A DNA stretch of 55,923 nucleotides from assembly GCA_023404705.1 (NCBI GenBank), contig JAEYAU010000110.1:1-55923 (forward strand), given 5' to 3'. Source of the DNA: Pseudomonadota bacterium. Lineage in GTDB: Bacteria > Pseudomonadota > Alphaproteobacteria > Rhizobiales > Xanthobacteraceae. The notes under the pieces are model-generated. The model did no database searches and was not told the DNA's origin. It saw only the letters and a program-made list of their open reading frames with translations. The translations under genes and the position numbers were made by a program. Of this stretch, positions 16,161 through 25,971 are shown in pieces; position 1 is the first letter of the stretch, and each line of letters opens with the position of its first letter.

Positions 16161-17419
16161 GCGACGACTGCTTCGCCTTCGGCGGGCCGCTGATGCCGAT
16201 CGAGGAGGTCGAGCGGCAGATCGCCGAGCGGGTGACGCCTGTCGCCGAGACCGAGGATGTGGCGCTCACGGTCGCGCATGGCCGCGTGCTCGCGGCCGAC
16301 GTGATCGCACCGCTGGCGCTGCCGCCCTTCGACAACTCCGCGGTCGACGGCTATGCGGTGCGCCACGTCGATCTCGCGACAGAGGGCGACACGCGGCTGA
16401 CCGTGGTGGACCGCGTCACGGCGGGCCGCGCGGCGGCGCGGCCGATCGCGGCCGGCGAGGCGATCCGCATCTTCACGGGCGCGCCGATGCCCCAGGGCGC
16501 CGATACGGTCTTCATGCAGGAGGATGTGCGCACCGAAGGCCAGGCCGTGATCGTGCCGCCGGGTCTCAAGCGCGGCGCCAACCGCCGGCTCGCAGGCGAG
16601 GATGTTGCAACAGGCTCGGTCGCGCTGCCGGCAGGGCGCCGGCTCGGCCCGCAGCATGTGGCGCTGGCGGCGGCCATCGGCTTCACGGCGCTGCGCGTAC
16701 GCCGTGCTGTGCGCCTCGCTCTGTTCTCGACCGGCGACGAGATCGTCGAGCCCGGCACGCCGCGGCCTGACGCCGCGCTCTACGATGCGAACCGCCGGCT
16801 GCTCGCCGAGCTCGCGGCGCGCATCGGCGCGCGCGTGACCGATCTCGGCATTCTGCCCGACGATCCGAAGGCGCTCGCCGAAGCGATGCGCGCGGCGGCC
16901 GCCGCGCACGATGTCGTGCTCACCTCGGGCGGCGTCTCGACGGGCGAAGCCGATCACGTGCGCACGGCCGTGGAGGCGATCGGGCGCCTGGTGTTCTGGC
17001 GCGTCGCGATCAAGCCCGGACGGCCGGTCGCCATGGGCGTCATCCGCGACAGCCGGGATCACAGCGCGGCCTTCGTCGGCGTGCCGGGCAATCCGGTGGC
17101 GGCCTTTGTGACTTTTGCGCGCGTGGTGCGGCCGCTGGTGCTGCGGCTCGCGGGCGCGCTGCCGGAGCCGCTGATCGCGCTGCCGGTGCGGGCCGACTTC
17201 GCATATCGCAAGAAGAAGGGCCGGCGCGAATATGTGCGCGTGGCGCTCGCGCGCGCCGCCGACGGCACGCTCGCGGCGAGCAAATACCCGCGCGAGGGCG
17301 CGGGCGTGCTCACGTCACTGACGGAGACGGACGGGCTCGCCGAGCTGGGCGAGGACCTGACCGAAGTCACGCCCGGCGCGACGATCGGGTTTCTGCCGTA
17401 CGCGATGTTGATCGGATAA
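16148..17419 (+). CDS. moeA: MoeA, molybdopterin molybdotransferase
   Basis: A full-length 423-residue MoeA that inserts metal into adenylated molybdopterin. Visible motifs are GRVLAADVIAPLALPPFDNSA with VDGYA (~41-68), FTGAPMPQGADTV (~110-125), STGDEIVEPG (~195), SGGVSTGEADHV (~257-270) and KPGRPVAMG (~288-296). This is the ordinary stand-alone form, in contrast to the PBP-fused copy at the left edge. The ATG at 16148 lies inside the end of mobB. An inverted repeat follows. Confidence 0.94.
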   Translation: MAQLSDDCFAFGGPLMPIEEVERQIAERVTPVAETEDVALTVAHGRVLAADVIAPLALPPFDNSAVDGYAVRHVDLATEGDTRLTVVDRVTAGRAAARPIAAGEAIRIFTGAPMPQGADTVFMQEDVRTEGQAVIVPPGLKRGANRRLAGEDVATGSVALPAGRRLGPQHVALAAAIGFTALRVRRAVRLALFSTGDEIVEPGTPRPDAALYDANRRLLAELAARIGARVTDLGILPDDPKALAEAMRAAAAAHDVVLTSGGVSTGEADHVRTAVEAIGRLVFWRVAIKPGRPVAMGVIRDSRDHSAAFVGVPGNPVAAFVTFARVVRPLVLRLAGALPEPLIALPVRADFAYRKKKGRREYVRVALARAADGTLAASKYPREGAGVLTSLTETDGLAELGEDLTEVTPGATIGFLPYAMLIG

Positions 17420-17428
17420 TTACAGCTC

Positions 17429-17561
17429 GTAGGGTGTGCTCGGCGGCCCGGAGTCCTGCGATCTTACGGTGAGCGCAATTCCGCCGAGCGCACGCGTGCG
17501 CTCAGCGCGTCGAAGCCGTTGCCTGACTGAAAGACTCTCGGGCGCGCTGAGCACACCCTAC
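17429..17561. repeat. Long intergenic inverted repeat
   Basis: GTAGGGTGTGCTC at 17429-17441 is the exact reverse complement of GAGCACACCCTAC at 17549-17561. Between them is a perfect 18-base palindrome, GAGCGCACGCGTGCGCTC (17486-17503). It fills the gap between moeA and a convergent small gene, so it may act as a bidirectional terminator or be a mobile intergenic repeat. Confidence 0.78.
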
Positions 17562-17570
17562 AGCGAATGA

Positions 17571-17696
17571 TCAGAGCCGCACGCCGCTGGTCGAGGCGTA
17601 AGCCGTCGTGGTGCTGCGCTGGAAGCTGTCGAGCGCATAGACCGCGACGATGGCGATGACGATGGCGGCGGCGACGGCGGTGACGAAAGCGCGCAT
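17571..17696 (-). CDS. 41-residue single-pass membrane protein
   Basis: A short frame below the usual length cut-off: MRAFVTAVAAAIVIAIVAVY (residues 1-20) is a single hydrophobic helix, followed by a ~20-residue polar tail ending SGVRL. The ATG at 17696 has a good ribosome site (GGGAGGGACC, reading on the minus strand). I recall similar very short MR(A/S)F...-type membrane proteins annotated in Rhizobiales. It lies between moeA and mobA, in the same direction as mobA but 71 bases beyond its stop. Role unknown. Confidence 0.65.
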   Translation of the reverse strand: MRAFVTAVAAAIVIAIVAVYALDSFQRSTTTAYASTSGVRL

Positions 17697-17767
17697 TGGG
17701 TCCCTCCCGGATATTTTCCTTAGTCTTATTCGCACGGCGGAGGTTTTCAAGGCCTTACGCCGTGGCT

Positions 17768-18394
17768 CTACGACGCGCTCTCTTGAGCCGCGAGGCGGGT
17801 TGCGGCAGCGACGTCCTCGGGGGTGTTGACGTTGAAGAAGGGGTCGACCGGCTCGGTCGGCCAGTCCGCTAGCGCGATGCCGTGGCGGCCGGTCCAGACC
17901 TCGATCTTGTGCAGGTCCTCCTCGACCACGGCGCGGCGAAGGTCCTCACGCAGCGTCACGGGCCAGAGCCCGACCACGGGGTGACGCCAGTCGCCCGAAT
18001 GCGCGCAGGCGAGGGGCGTGCCGGCCTCCGCGCGCGCCTCGTGCAGGCGCGCGACCACGTCGCGCGGCAGGAAGGGGCAGTCGCCCGGCACGCTCACGAT
18101 CCATTCGACGCCGGGCGCGTGCTTCGCGACCCAGTCGAGGCCGGCCAGGATACCGGCGAGCGGGCCAGCGAAATCCGGCACGTCATCGGGCACGACCGGC
18201 AGGCCGAAGGGCGCGAAGCGCGCCGGATCGCCATTGGCGTTGAGCACGATGCCGACCGTCTGCGGCCGCAGCCGCGCCAGCGCGCGCTCGAGAATGGTCT
18301 CGTCGCCGATGCGGATCAGCGCCTTGTCGCCGCCGCCCATGCGACGCGCGAGGCCGCCCGCGAGAACGAGGCCGTACGTGGGGGGATGGGTCAT
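17768..18394 (-). CDS. mobA: MobA, molybdenum cofactor guanylyltransferase
   Basis: A 208-residue nucleotidyltransferase that attaches GMP to molybdopterin. The N-terminal LAGGLARRMGGGDKAL (residues ~11-26) is the GTP-binding signature, PDDVPDFAGPLAGILAGL and VSVPGDCPFLP (~100-112) are the other family motifs, and FFNVNTPED is the C-terminal one. With mobB, moeA and fdhD it completes the late cofactor supply for FDH in the same locus. Convergent with moeA. Confidence 0.95.
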   Translation of the reverse strand: MTHPPTYGLVLAGGLARRMGGGDKALIRIGDETILERALARLRPQTVGIVLNANGDPARFAPFGLPVVPDDVPDFAGPLAGILAGLDWVAKHAPGVEWIVSVPGDCPFLPRDVVARLHEARAEAGTPLACAHSGDWRHPVVGLWPVTLREDLRRAVVEEDLHKIEVWTGRHGIALADWPTEPVDPFFNVNTPEDVAAATRLAAQESAS

Positions 18395-18439
18395 TCGTGC
18401 GCGCTAGCAAGTGCTCGTGGAGGTGCGACTCACTCGGTG

Positions 18440-18570
18440 GTCATCCCGGCCAAGCGAGCGGGTGCGAAGCACGCGCGAGCGCAGGGCCGGGATCCATAAC
18501 CCCTGTCTTTCCGTATCGCGACCACAGGGGATATGGATCCCGGCTCTCGCTTCGCTCGGCCGGGATGACG
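18440..18570. repeat. Palindromic interspersed repeat, copy 1
   Basis: GTCATCCCGGCC...GGCCGGGATGAC bounds a hyphenated palindrome whose arms include GCCGGGATCCATAACCCC and its counterpart GGATATGGATCCCGG. A related copy lies at 49833-49943. This type of imperfect palindrome is dispersed in intergenic DNA of Rhizobiales genomes. It separates mobA from fdhD, which read in the same direction. Confidence 0.85.
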
Positions 18571-18587
18571 ATCGGTGACTCAATGCT

Positions 18588-19472
18588 CTAATCATCATGC
18601 GCCGCGGCCTTGCGCCGGTGCTTGGAGCTTTCCTCCTCGACATAGGCGAGGTCCTGGTCGAAGACGATGCGGTTCTCGCCCGCCAGCGCGATGAAGCGCT
18701 TGCCGCGGGCGCGGCCGATCAGGGTGAGGCCGGCCTTGCGGGCGAGCTCGACGCCCCAGGCCGTGAAGCCGGAGCGCGAGACCAGAATGGGAATTCCCAT
18801 GCGCACGGTCTTGATCACCATCTCGGAGGTGAGGCGGCCCGTGGTGTAGAAGATCTTGTCGTGCGCGGGCACGCGATGCTTGAACATCCAGCCCGCGATC
18901 TTGTCGACCGCATTGTGACGGCCGACGTCCTCCATATAGACGAGCGGCCGGTCGCGCTCCGCGAGCACGCAGCCATGGATGGCGCCGGCCTCGAGATAGA
19001 GCGAGGGCGTGGTGTTGATCTTGTTCGTGAGCGCATAGAGCCACGACGTGCGCAGCTCGGCCTCGGGGAGTGCCGCGTTCTCGATCACCTCCATGAGGTC
19101 GCCGAATACGGTGCCCTGGGCGCAGCCCGAGGTCTGCACCTTCTTCTTCAGCTTCGCCTCGTAATCGGTCGCGCGCTCGGTGCGCACCACGGCAACCGCC
19201 AGATCCTCGTCGTAGTCGACGTCGGTGACCACGTCGTCGGCACGCAGCATGTTCTGATTGAGCAGATAGCCGATCGCCAGATAGTCGGGATAGTCGCCGA
19301 TCGTCATGGCGGTGACGATCTCCTGGGCGTTGAGATAGATCGTCAGCGCCCGCTCGACCGTGACCGAGGTCTCGATTGGCGCGCCCGTGTGGTCCACGCC
19401 GCTGACGCGTTCGGTCAGGCGCGGGTCCGCGGGATCGGGGCGGATCAGATAGTCGTCGAGGATGGTGGTCAT
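18588..19472 (-). CDS. fdhD: FdhD, formate dehydrogenase accessory sulfurtransferase
   Basis: About 294 residues from the ATG at 19472 (MTTILDDYLIRPD); an in-frame extension to 19529 exists but lacks support. FdhD transfers sulfur from a cysteine desulfurase to the Mo/W centre of FDH. Family features include ALTIYLNAQEIVTAMTIGDY, GYLLNQNML, the loop TSGCAQGTVF (C117), and VGRHNAVDKIAGW. The E. coli protein has a CxxC pair in this loop; here only C117 remains, as in relatives I recall from alphaproteobacteria. Gene lies at the far end of the FDH island, on the strand opposite the structural genes. Confidence 0.94.
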   Translation of the reverse strand: MTTILDDYLIRPDPADPRLTERVSGVDHTGAPIETSVTVERALTIYLNAQEIVTAMTIGDYPDYLAIGYLLNQNMLRADDVVTDVDYDEDLAVAVVRTERATDYEAKLKKKVQTSGCAQGTVFGDLMEVIENAALPEAELRTSWLYALTNKINTTPSLYLEAGAIHGCVLAERDRPLVYMEDVGRHNAVDKIAGWMFKHRVPAHDKIFYTTGRLTSEMVIKTVRMGIPILVSRSGFTAWGVELARKAGLTLIGRARGKRFIALAGENRIVFDQDLAYVEEESSKHRRKAAAHDD

Positions 19473-19587
19473 CGGGTCCCGGCTCGAGAGGCTCCCTCCT
19501 ATGTGAGGTGCCGGCCGGGGAATTAGCAAGTCGGGCCTGGCAAGTCGCCAACCCGGATCGCCGCCCGGAGCGGGCGGCGCGAAGGAC

Positions 19588-19839
19588 TTAGCGCTCGGTC
19601 ACCTGGCGCAGGCCGACGGTGGTCTCGCTGCGGGCGCAGACGACCTTCACGCGCTCGCCGTCGGCCATTTCCTGCCCGATGGCGGTGGAGGCCAGATAGG
19701 CCTGCCCATGCATGAAGCAGGTTGCCGGGTTACCGAACTCGGCGGGCACCCGCATCACCGCAACCGCATTGGTGCGGCTGCAGTCCCGAAGATCGGGCGT
19801 GGTGGCCATCGAGCAAATCAGGACCAGGGCGGTCAGCAT
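19588..19839 (-). CDS. Small secreted protein with three cysteines
   Basis: An 83-residue protein starting at ATG 19839, preceded by GGAGAGAG. The first ~13 residues (MLTALVLICSMAT) are a short signal-like segment. The mature part has C20, C41 and C68 and ends CARSETTVGLRQVTER. I recognise the general type (small secreted hypothetical proteins of Rhizobiales ending in an xxVxCxRS tail) but no function. Longer upstream frame is not supported. Confidence 0.62.
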   Translation of the reverse strand: MLTALVLICSMATTPDLRDCSRTNAVAVMRVPAEFGNPATCFMHGQAYLASTAIGQEMADGERVKVVCARSETTVGLRQVTER

Positions 19840-19925
19840 CTCTCTCTCCATCCGGGCGCAAGCGCCCTCTCGTCTCGCACTGCACAAATCCGGCCCCAGG
19901 GGGCTGAGATAGGGGCAGCTTTCCG

Positions 19926-19942
19926 ATGTTGCTATGCAACAT
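19926..19942. promoter_or_regulatory. Perfect palindrome ATGTTGC-TAT-GCAACAT
   Basis: A 7+7 base perfect inverted repeat with a 3-base spacer, 87 bases upstream of the start of the small secreted gene on the minus strand. It has the size and symmetry of a dimeric repressor operator. No cognate regulator is adjacent. Confidence 0.45.
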
Positions 19943-20130
19943 GCGGGCCAGAGCCGGGCGTGAGCCTCACAAGTTCGTGGGGGACATCGCGCTGTGGGTT
20001 CACGACACCGGCTCCAGACCGCGCGGCGCGACAATCTGTCGTGCCGATGGGAGCAATCTGCCCGAGGCGAGACGCCTGGGCTGTGATCGGGGTCACGCAA
20101 GCGCGGATTTTGGAGAGGTATTAAAATACT

Positions 20131-20153
20131 AAAGGCCGCCTTGCGGGCGGCCT
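20131..20153 (-). terminator. Hairpin terminator of the 66-residue gene
   Basis: On the minus strand, AAGGCCGCC-CGCAA-GGCGGCCTT is followed by TAGTATTTTAA. It lies ~30 bases past the stop of the gene at 20184 and is a normal intrinsic terminator. Confidence 0.75.
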
Positions 20154-20183
20154 TGCGGTCTCAGGAGAGAAGATCGAAGCGCG

Positions 20184-20384
20184 TCAGGCGACCGCCTGGG
20201 TCATGCCGAAGCCGTCAGCCGTGCGGGTCGAAACCTGCGCATGCTTCTCGCGCCACTTCGGGCCGGGGCCGCGCATGTAGTGCCGCTCGGGGTGATAGGT
20301 GTTGAAGAGGTCGGCGGTCACGGTGTGCCACAGGTCCGCGACCGTGGTCCGCAACGTCGGCGTCTTGTAAGCGCCCTTGGCCAT
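20184..20384 (-). CDS. Conserved 66-residue hypothetical protein
   Basis: Starts at ATG 20384 (MAKGAYKTPTLRTTVADLWH) with GGGAGA upstream. Soluble, with aromatic residues clustered as LFNTYHPERHYMRGPGPKWRE. No signal, membrane segment or known domain. The upstream in-frame extension to 20504 has no conserved character and crosses the ribosome site. An AT-rich stretch (AATTAGTTAAAAACTG, ~20477-20492) upstream is probably its promoter. Function unknown. Confidence 0.65.
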   Translation of the reverse strand: MAKGAYKTPTLRTTVADLWHTVTADLFNTYHPERHYMRGPGPKWREKHAQVSTRTADGFGMTQAVA

Positions 20385-20544
20385 GACAGTCTCCCATCTC
20401 CTTCTGGAGTCCGGCTTTGCCGGTTCCAACTTTTGGTCGCCTCTTGTGGCGCCTTGGTTCAGGAGATGGTCGACCCAATTAGTTAAAAACTGCTGACAAC
20501 TCACCTTGGTAGAAGTGCGATACGTAATCAGCCTTGCTGAAGTT

Positions 20545-20832
20545 TTACCGAGCGCGCGGCGCGCTCGCCGCGGTGGTGTGCCTCGCCGGGACAGGCTCGG
20601 CGCCGGCCGCGAGCAGCGTGCGCCCGCGTGCCGTCAGCACCACCTGCGACTCGTTGCGCGTCGCGCCCGGACGGCTCTCGATGCGCACGAGGCCATCGCC
20701 CAACGCGTCCTCCCAGATGGAGAGGCGCGGGCATGAGCTGCGCCACGCGTCCATCGCCTCGGCGTAGCTGCGCGGCCGCGCCGCGACCCAGTCGAGGAAT
20801 TGCAGGGTGAGGAGGCGCGCGGCGTCCTGCAT
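20545..20832 (-). CDS. Conserved 95-residue hypothetical protein, possible winged helix
   Basis: Starts at ATG 20832 (MQDAARLLTLQFLDWVAARP) and ends APRAR. Contains SYAEAMDAWRSSCPRLSIWEDAL, then a strand-like ESQVVLTARGRTLLAAG, a pattern suggestive of a small winged-helix fold. No catalytic motif. I recall similar short proteins in Rhizobiales, always without function. The much longer frame in this reading frame that runs to 23589 is antisense to ettA and is rejected. Confidence 0.65.
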   Translation of the reverse strand: MQDAARLLTLQFLDWVAARPRSYAEAMDAWRSSCPRLSIWEDALGDGLVRIESRPGATRNESQVVLTARGRTLLAAGAEPVPARHTTAASAPRAR

Positions 20833-21009
20833 GGGGGGCTCCGGTAGGCGGCGGGACCTTAGCACGGCGTCCGTCGCACGCGGCCGGCGCGCGTTCACAA
20901 ACCCGTGCGTCCAAACGGGGTGTTGGCCCCCGGGTCCCGGCCTGCTAACAGAAGCGCCGATTTCCCAGACACGGCGCCGTGAGCGCTCAATCCAGAGGGG
21001 CAGGGCGGA

Positions 21010-22658
<1,649 letters not shown>

Positions 22659-22662
<4 letters not shown>

Positions 22663-23480
22663 CCCGCTCCGCGCGGGCTCGCGTTGAACTGCCGCCGGAA
22701 CGCGCGGCGGAAGTGTGCGAGATCCGTGAAGCCGAGGGTCGCGGCGACGTTGGCGACGCGGCTGCCGCTTTGCGCGAGCATGCGGCGCGCGCGTTCGAGG
22801 CGCTTCGCTATCACATAGGCGTGCGGGCTCAGGCCCGTGGTGGCGCGGAACAGGCGCTGGAAGTGGAACGGGCTCATGGCCGCAACGTCGGCCATCTCGC
22901 GCAGGCTCGGCGGGCTTTCCAGCGTGTCCTCGATGAAATCCGTGATGCGCGTGAGCCGGCGGCGGTCGAGACGGCCGCGCAGGCGCGGCGCGCGCGCGCC
23001 GAGATGGCGGACCGCCACATGGGTGAGCAGCGTGCGCACCAGCTCGTCGGCTTCGAGCTCCGCGATCGCGTCGGCACCGAGCGCAGCCATGCGGAAGCGG
23101 GCGCACATGCCGAAGATGACGGGATCGCGGCCGGTCGGCAGCGACTCCGGATGCGCGTGCCAGTCGACGCCGATCTCGTCGCTGACCGAGGCGAGCTCCT
23201 CGGACGTGGCGCGGACCTCCAGGGCCTCCGCGGGCTCGTTCACGCGCAACCAGCGCTGTGGCGCGAAGCCGTTGAGCGCGCCGGCGCCGGGCGGGAAGCT
23301 CCATGCGCAGGCGCGGCCCGCATGGTCCTCGACGACCGCGTCCCTGTGGCCCGTGAACGAGATGCAGATGGCCAGCGGCTCGGACACGCTCGTATAGCCG
23401 TCCGGCTCGTGCGGAGGCATCACGAGGTGCACGACGCGCGCCGACGCGAATGTGATCTCGGAACGAAGCTCGACCGCCAT
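22659..23480 (-). CDS. AraC family transcriptional regulator
   Basis: A 273-residue regulator. The C-terminal ~100 residues are the double HTH: SLREMADVAAMSPFHFQRLF and ANVAATLGFTDLAHFRRAF, with RRQFNASP at the end. The N-terminal ~165 residues are an effector/dimerisation domain of cupin-like character. It is divergent from the short-chain dehydrogenase gene (129 bases apart), which is its most likely target. Its TAG and the TAA of ettA share bases in CTAA at 22659-22662. Confidence 0.9.
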
Positions 23481-23609
23481 CTTCCTGTCCGACGAACCAG
23501 CGCAGACTAGCAGATCCGCAGGGGACTGATCTTGCGGAGTTTGCGGGCGGCGCGCCGAAACCTCTCGCGCGAACCGTCTGGTGTCCCAATTCTATTGGAC
23601 GGGGAACTC

Positions 23610-24308
23610 ATGGCACAGAGAACCGCATTGGTGACGGGCGGCAATCGCGGCATCGGCTTTGCGACCTGCCGCGCGCTCGGGAGAGAGGGGCTCGCCGTCG
23701 TGCTGACGGCGCGCGACGAGACCGAAGGCCGCCGCGCCGAGGCCGAGCTCGGCGGGGAGGGCATCGACGTCGCCTACTATCCGCTCGATGTCGCGAAGCC
23801 CGACGCGGTCACGCGTTGCCGCGCGATGCTCGAGAAGGACGGCATCGCGGTCGACGTGCTGATCAACAATGCGGGCATCTATACGGAAGGCGACGCGGCG
23901 TCGGTCGATCTCCCGCGGCTCGACGAGGCCTGGGCCGTCAATGCCCGGGGGCCCTGGCTCGTCTGCAGCGCCTTCGTACCCGGCATGCGCGAGCGCGGGT
24001 ATGGGCGGATCGTCAACATCTCGTCGGGTAGCGGATCGTTCGCCGAGGGGCTCGATCCGGAGCACGCCGCCTATGCGGCGACCAAGGCGGCGCTCAACGC
24101 CTTCACGGTCTGTCTCGCCAAGACCACCGTGAACCAGGACATCAAAGTGAACGCCATGTGCCCGGGCTGGGTGCGCACGCGCATGGGCGGTTCCGCCGCG
24201 CCGCGCACGCCGGAGGAAGCTGCCGACACGGCGGTGTGGCTCGCGACCCTTCCGAAGAACGGGCCGAGCGGCGCCTTCTTCCGCGATCGACAGATGATCA
24301 CATGGTGA
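23610..24308 (+). CDS. SDR family NAD(P)-dependent oxidoreductase
   Basis: A 232-residue short-chain dehydrogenase from ATG 23610 (MAQRTALVTGG, ribosome site GGGGAA). Cofactor motif TGGNRGIG (residues 9-16), NNAG (87-90), catalytic S138/S139, Y155 and K159 (YAATK), and PGWVRT after it. The fold matches carbonyl-reductase-like SDRs. The substrate is not predictable. Neighbours: divergent AraC regulator, and 46 bases downstream a molybdenum aldehyde oxidoreductase operon, so an aldehyde/alcohol detoxification theme is plausible (inference). Confidence 0.92.
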   Translation: MAQRTALVTGGNRGIGFATCRALGREGLAVVLTARDETEGRRAEAELGGEGIDVAYYPLDVAKPDAVTRCRAMLEKDGIAVDVLINNAGIYTEGDAASVDLPRLDEAWAVNARGPWLVCSAFVPGMRERGYGRIVNISSGSGSFAEGLDPEHAAYAATKAALNAFTVCLAKTTVNQDIKVNAMCPGWVRTRMGGSAAPRTPEEAADTAVWLATLPKNGPSGAFFRDRQMITW

Positions 24309-24354
24309 TGAGCCGCAATGATGATGCACGCTGCTGCCGCAAAGGAGGCGTCGT

Positions 24355-24939
24355 ATGCGCGAACCTGACGGCCTCACACGACAGAACTTGATGCGGGCCG
24401 GCGCCGCCGCAGCCAGCGTCGCGCTCGGAAGCCCTCTCACGGATGATGCCATGGCACAAACACTCGACTTCGCACGCGTGCTGACGACGCGGCTCACGAT
24501 CAACGGCAAGCCGATGAGCGTGCGCCACGAGGCGCGCGTCTCGCTCCTCGATCTCCTGCGCGAGCATCTGCAGATCGCGGGCACCAAGAAGGGCTGCAAC
24601 GAAGGCGCCTGCGGTGCCTGCACGGTGCTGGTCGCGGGCGAGCGCGTGAATACCTGCATGACGCTCGCCGCCTCTTGCGAGGGCATGGAGGTGACCACGG
24701 TCGAAGGGCTCGCGAGCGACGGCGTGCTGCACGCCGTGCAGCAGGCTTTCATCGACCAGGACGCGTTCCAGTGCGGCTACTGCACGCCCGGCCAGGTCGT
24801 CTCCGCGGTCGCCTGCGTGCGCGAAGGGCACACCGGCTCGGCGGCCGAGATCGCCGAATGGATGAGCGGCAATATCTGCCGCTGTGCCGCCTATCCGCAG
24901 ATCGTCGCCGCGGTGATGCAAGCCGCGAGAAAGGCCTGA
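24355..24939 (+). CDS. paoA: [2Fe-2S] subunit of periplasmic-type aldehyde oxidoreductase (PaoA-like)
   Basis: A 194-residue xanthine-dehydrogenase-type small subunit. Plant-type cluster C81/C86/C89/C101 (CNEGACGACT) and second cluster C140/C143...C175/C177 (CGYC and ICRCAA). Unlike cytosolic relatives it has a ~35-residue leader, LTRQNLMRAGAAAASVALG, shaped like a Tat signal but with Arg-Gln instead of Arg-Arg; the c-region ends DAMAQ. Ribosome site AAAGGAGG is strong. It heads a three-gene operon with FAD and molybdopterin subunits, as in E. coli paoABC. Confidence 0.88.
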   Translation: MREPDGLTRQNLMRAGAAAASVALGSPLTDDAMAQTLDFARVLTTRLTINGKPMSVRHEARVSLLDLLREHLQIAGTKKGCNEGACGACTVLVAGERVNTCMTLAASCEGMEVTTVEGLASDGVLHAVQQAFIDQDAFQCGYCTPGQVVSAVACVREGHTGSAAEIAEWMSGNICRCAAYPQIVAAVMQAARKA

Positions 24940-24942
24940 GCC

Positions 24943-25971
24943 ATGCGTGACTTCGCCTATGCGCGCGCCGCAAGCGCTGAGGACGCCGTGATGGCTGCCG
25001 CGAGCGGCGCTGTTTTCCTCGCGGGCGGCACCGAGCTGCTCAACTGGATGCGCCTCGGAATCACGGATGCGGAGCGCGTCATCGATATCGGCCGGATCGA
25101 GGCGATGCGCGCGATCACGCGCGAAGGCACCGCGCTGCGCATCGGCGCGCGCGCGACGCTCAACGACATCGGCCTGAACGAAGCCGTGCAGCGCGGCGCG
25201 CCGGTGCTGGCGCAGGCCTGCCTCAAGGCGGCGTCGGCGCAGCTGCGCAATCGCGCGACCATCGGCGGCAACATCTTGCAGAAGACGCGCTGCCCCTATT
25301 TCCGCGCCGAGGCGCCGGGCGCCACCGCGATGCCCTGGCCCTGCAACAAGCGTGTGCCCGGCTCGGGCTGCGCCGCCAAGGACAGCGGCAACACCCGTCT
25401 CGCGCTGTTCGGCTGGACTGAGGATTGCGTCGCGACGCAGCCGTCGGATCCCGCGGTGGCACTTGCAGCGCTCGACGCGGTTGTCGAGGTCGTCGGCCGC
25501 AGCGGCGTGCGCACGATCCCGATCGGCGAGTTCCATCTCACGCAGGAAGACGCTGCGCACGTCAGCCCGGGCGCCGCATCCGCCGCGCTCGAGAGCAGCC
25601 TGCGACCGGACGAGCTGATCATCGCGGTGCGCGTGCCGCTCGACGCCGCGGCCGCACGCTCGGCCTACATCAAGGTGCGCGAGAGGGAGTCCTACGAATA
25701 CGCCATGGTCTCGGCCGCCGCGGCGATCGATCTTGATGGCGGTCGGGTCCGCGCGGCGCGGATCGCGCTCGGCTCGGTGGCGCAGAAGCCGTGGCGTCTC
25801 ACGGATGCGGAGGCGGCCTTGCAGGGGCAGGCGCTCGATCGTGCGAGCCTCGATGCGGCGCTCGACCGCGCGCTGGCGCGGGCGCGTCCACTCCCCGGCA
25901 ACGAATTCAAGGTGACCTTGGCGCGCAATGCGGCGCGCCGCGCGCTGCTCACGGCGGGAGGCCTGGCATGA
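24943..25971 (+). CDS. paoB: FAD and [4Fe-4S] subunit of aldehyde oxidoreductase (PaoB-like)
   Basis: A 342-residue FAD-binding subunit of the CO-dehydrogenase/xanthine-dehydrogenase medium class. FAD loops are VFLAGGTELLNWM (~24-36) and RNRATIGGNI (~102-111). Between the FAD regions is an insert with C117, C134, C143 and C162 (CPYF, PCNKRVPGSGC, EDC), the extra [4Fe-4S] cluster that marks PaoB-type subunits. Starts 3 bases after the paoA stop and its stop overlaps the next ATG (ATGA). Confidence 0.9.
   Translation: MRDFAYARAASAEDAVMAAASGAVFLAGGTELLNWMRLGITDAERVIDIGRIEAMRAITREGTALRIGARATLNDIGLNEAVQRGAPVLAQACLKAASAQLRNRATIGGNILQKTRCPYFRAEAPGATAMPWPCNKRVPGSGCAAKDSGNTRLALFGWTEDCVATQPSDPAVALAALDAVVEVVGRSGVRTIPIGEFHLTQEDAAHVSPGAASAALESSLRPDELIIAVRVPLDAAAARSAYIKVRERESYEYAMVSAAAAIDLDGGRVRAARIALGSVAQKPWRLTDAEAALQGQALDRASLDAALDRALARARPLPGNEFKVTLARNAARRALLTAGGLA

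Larger units (their letters stand above)
19840..20183. other. Intergenic stretch with palindrome and terminator
   Basis: No gene seen. It holds the perfect palindrome at 19926-19942 upstream of the small secreted gene and a hairpin terminator at 20131-20153. The rest shows nothing recognisable. Confidence 0.5.
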
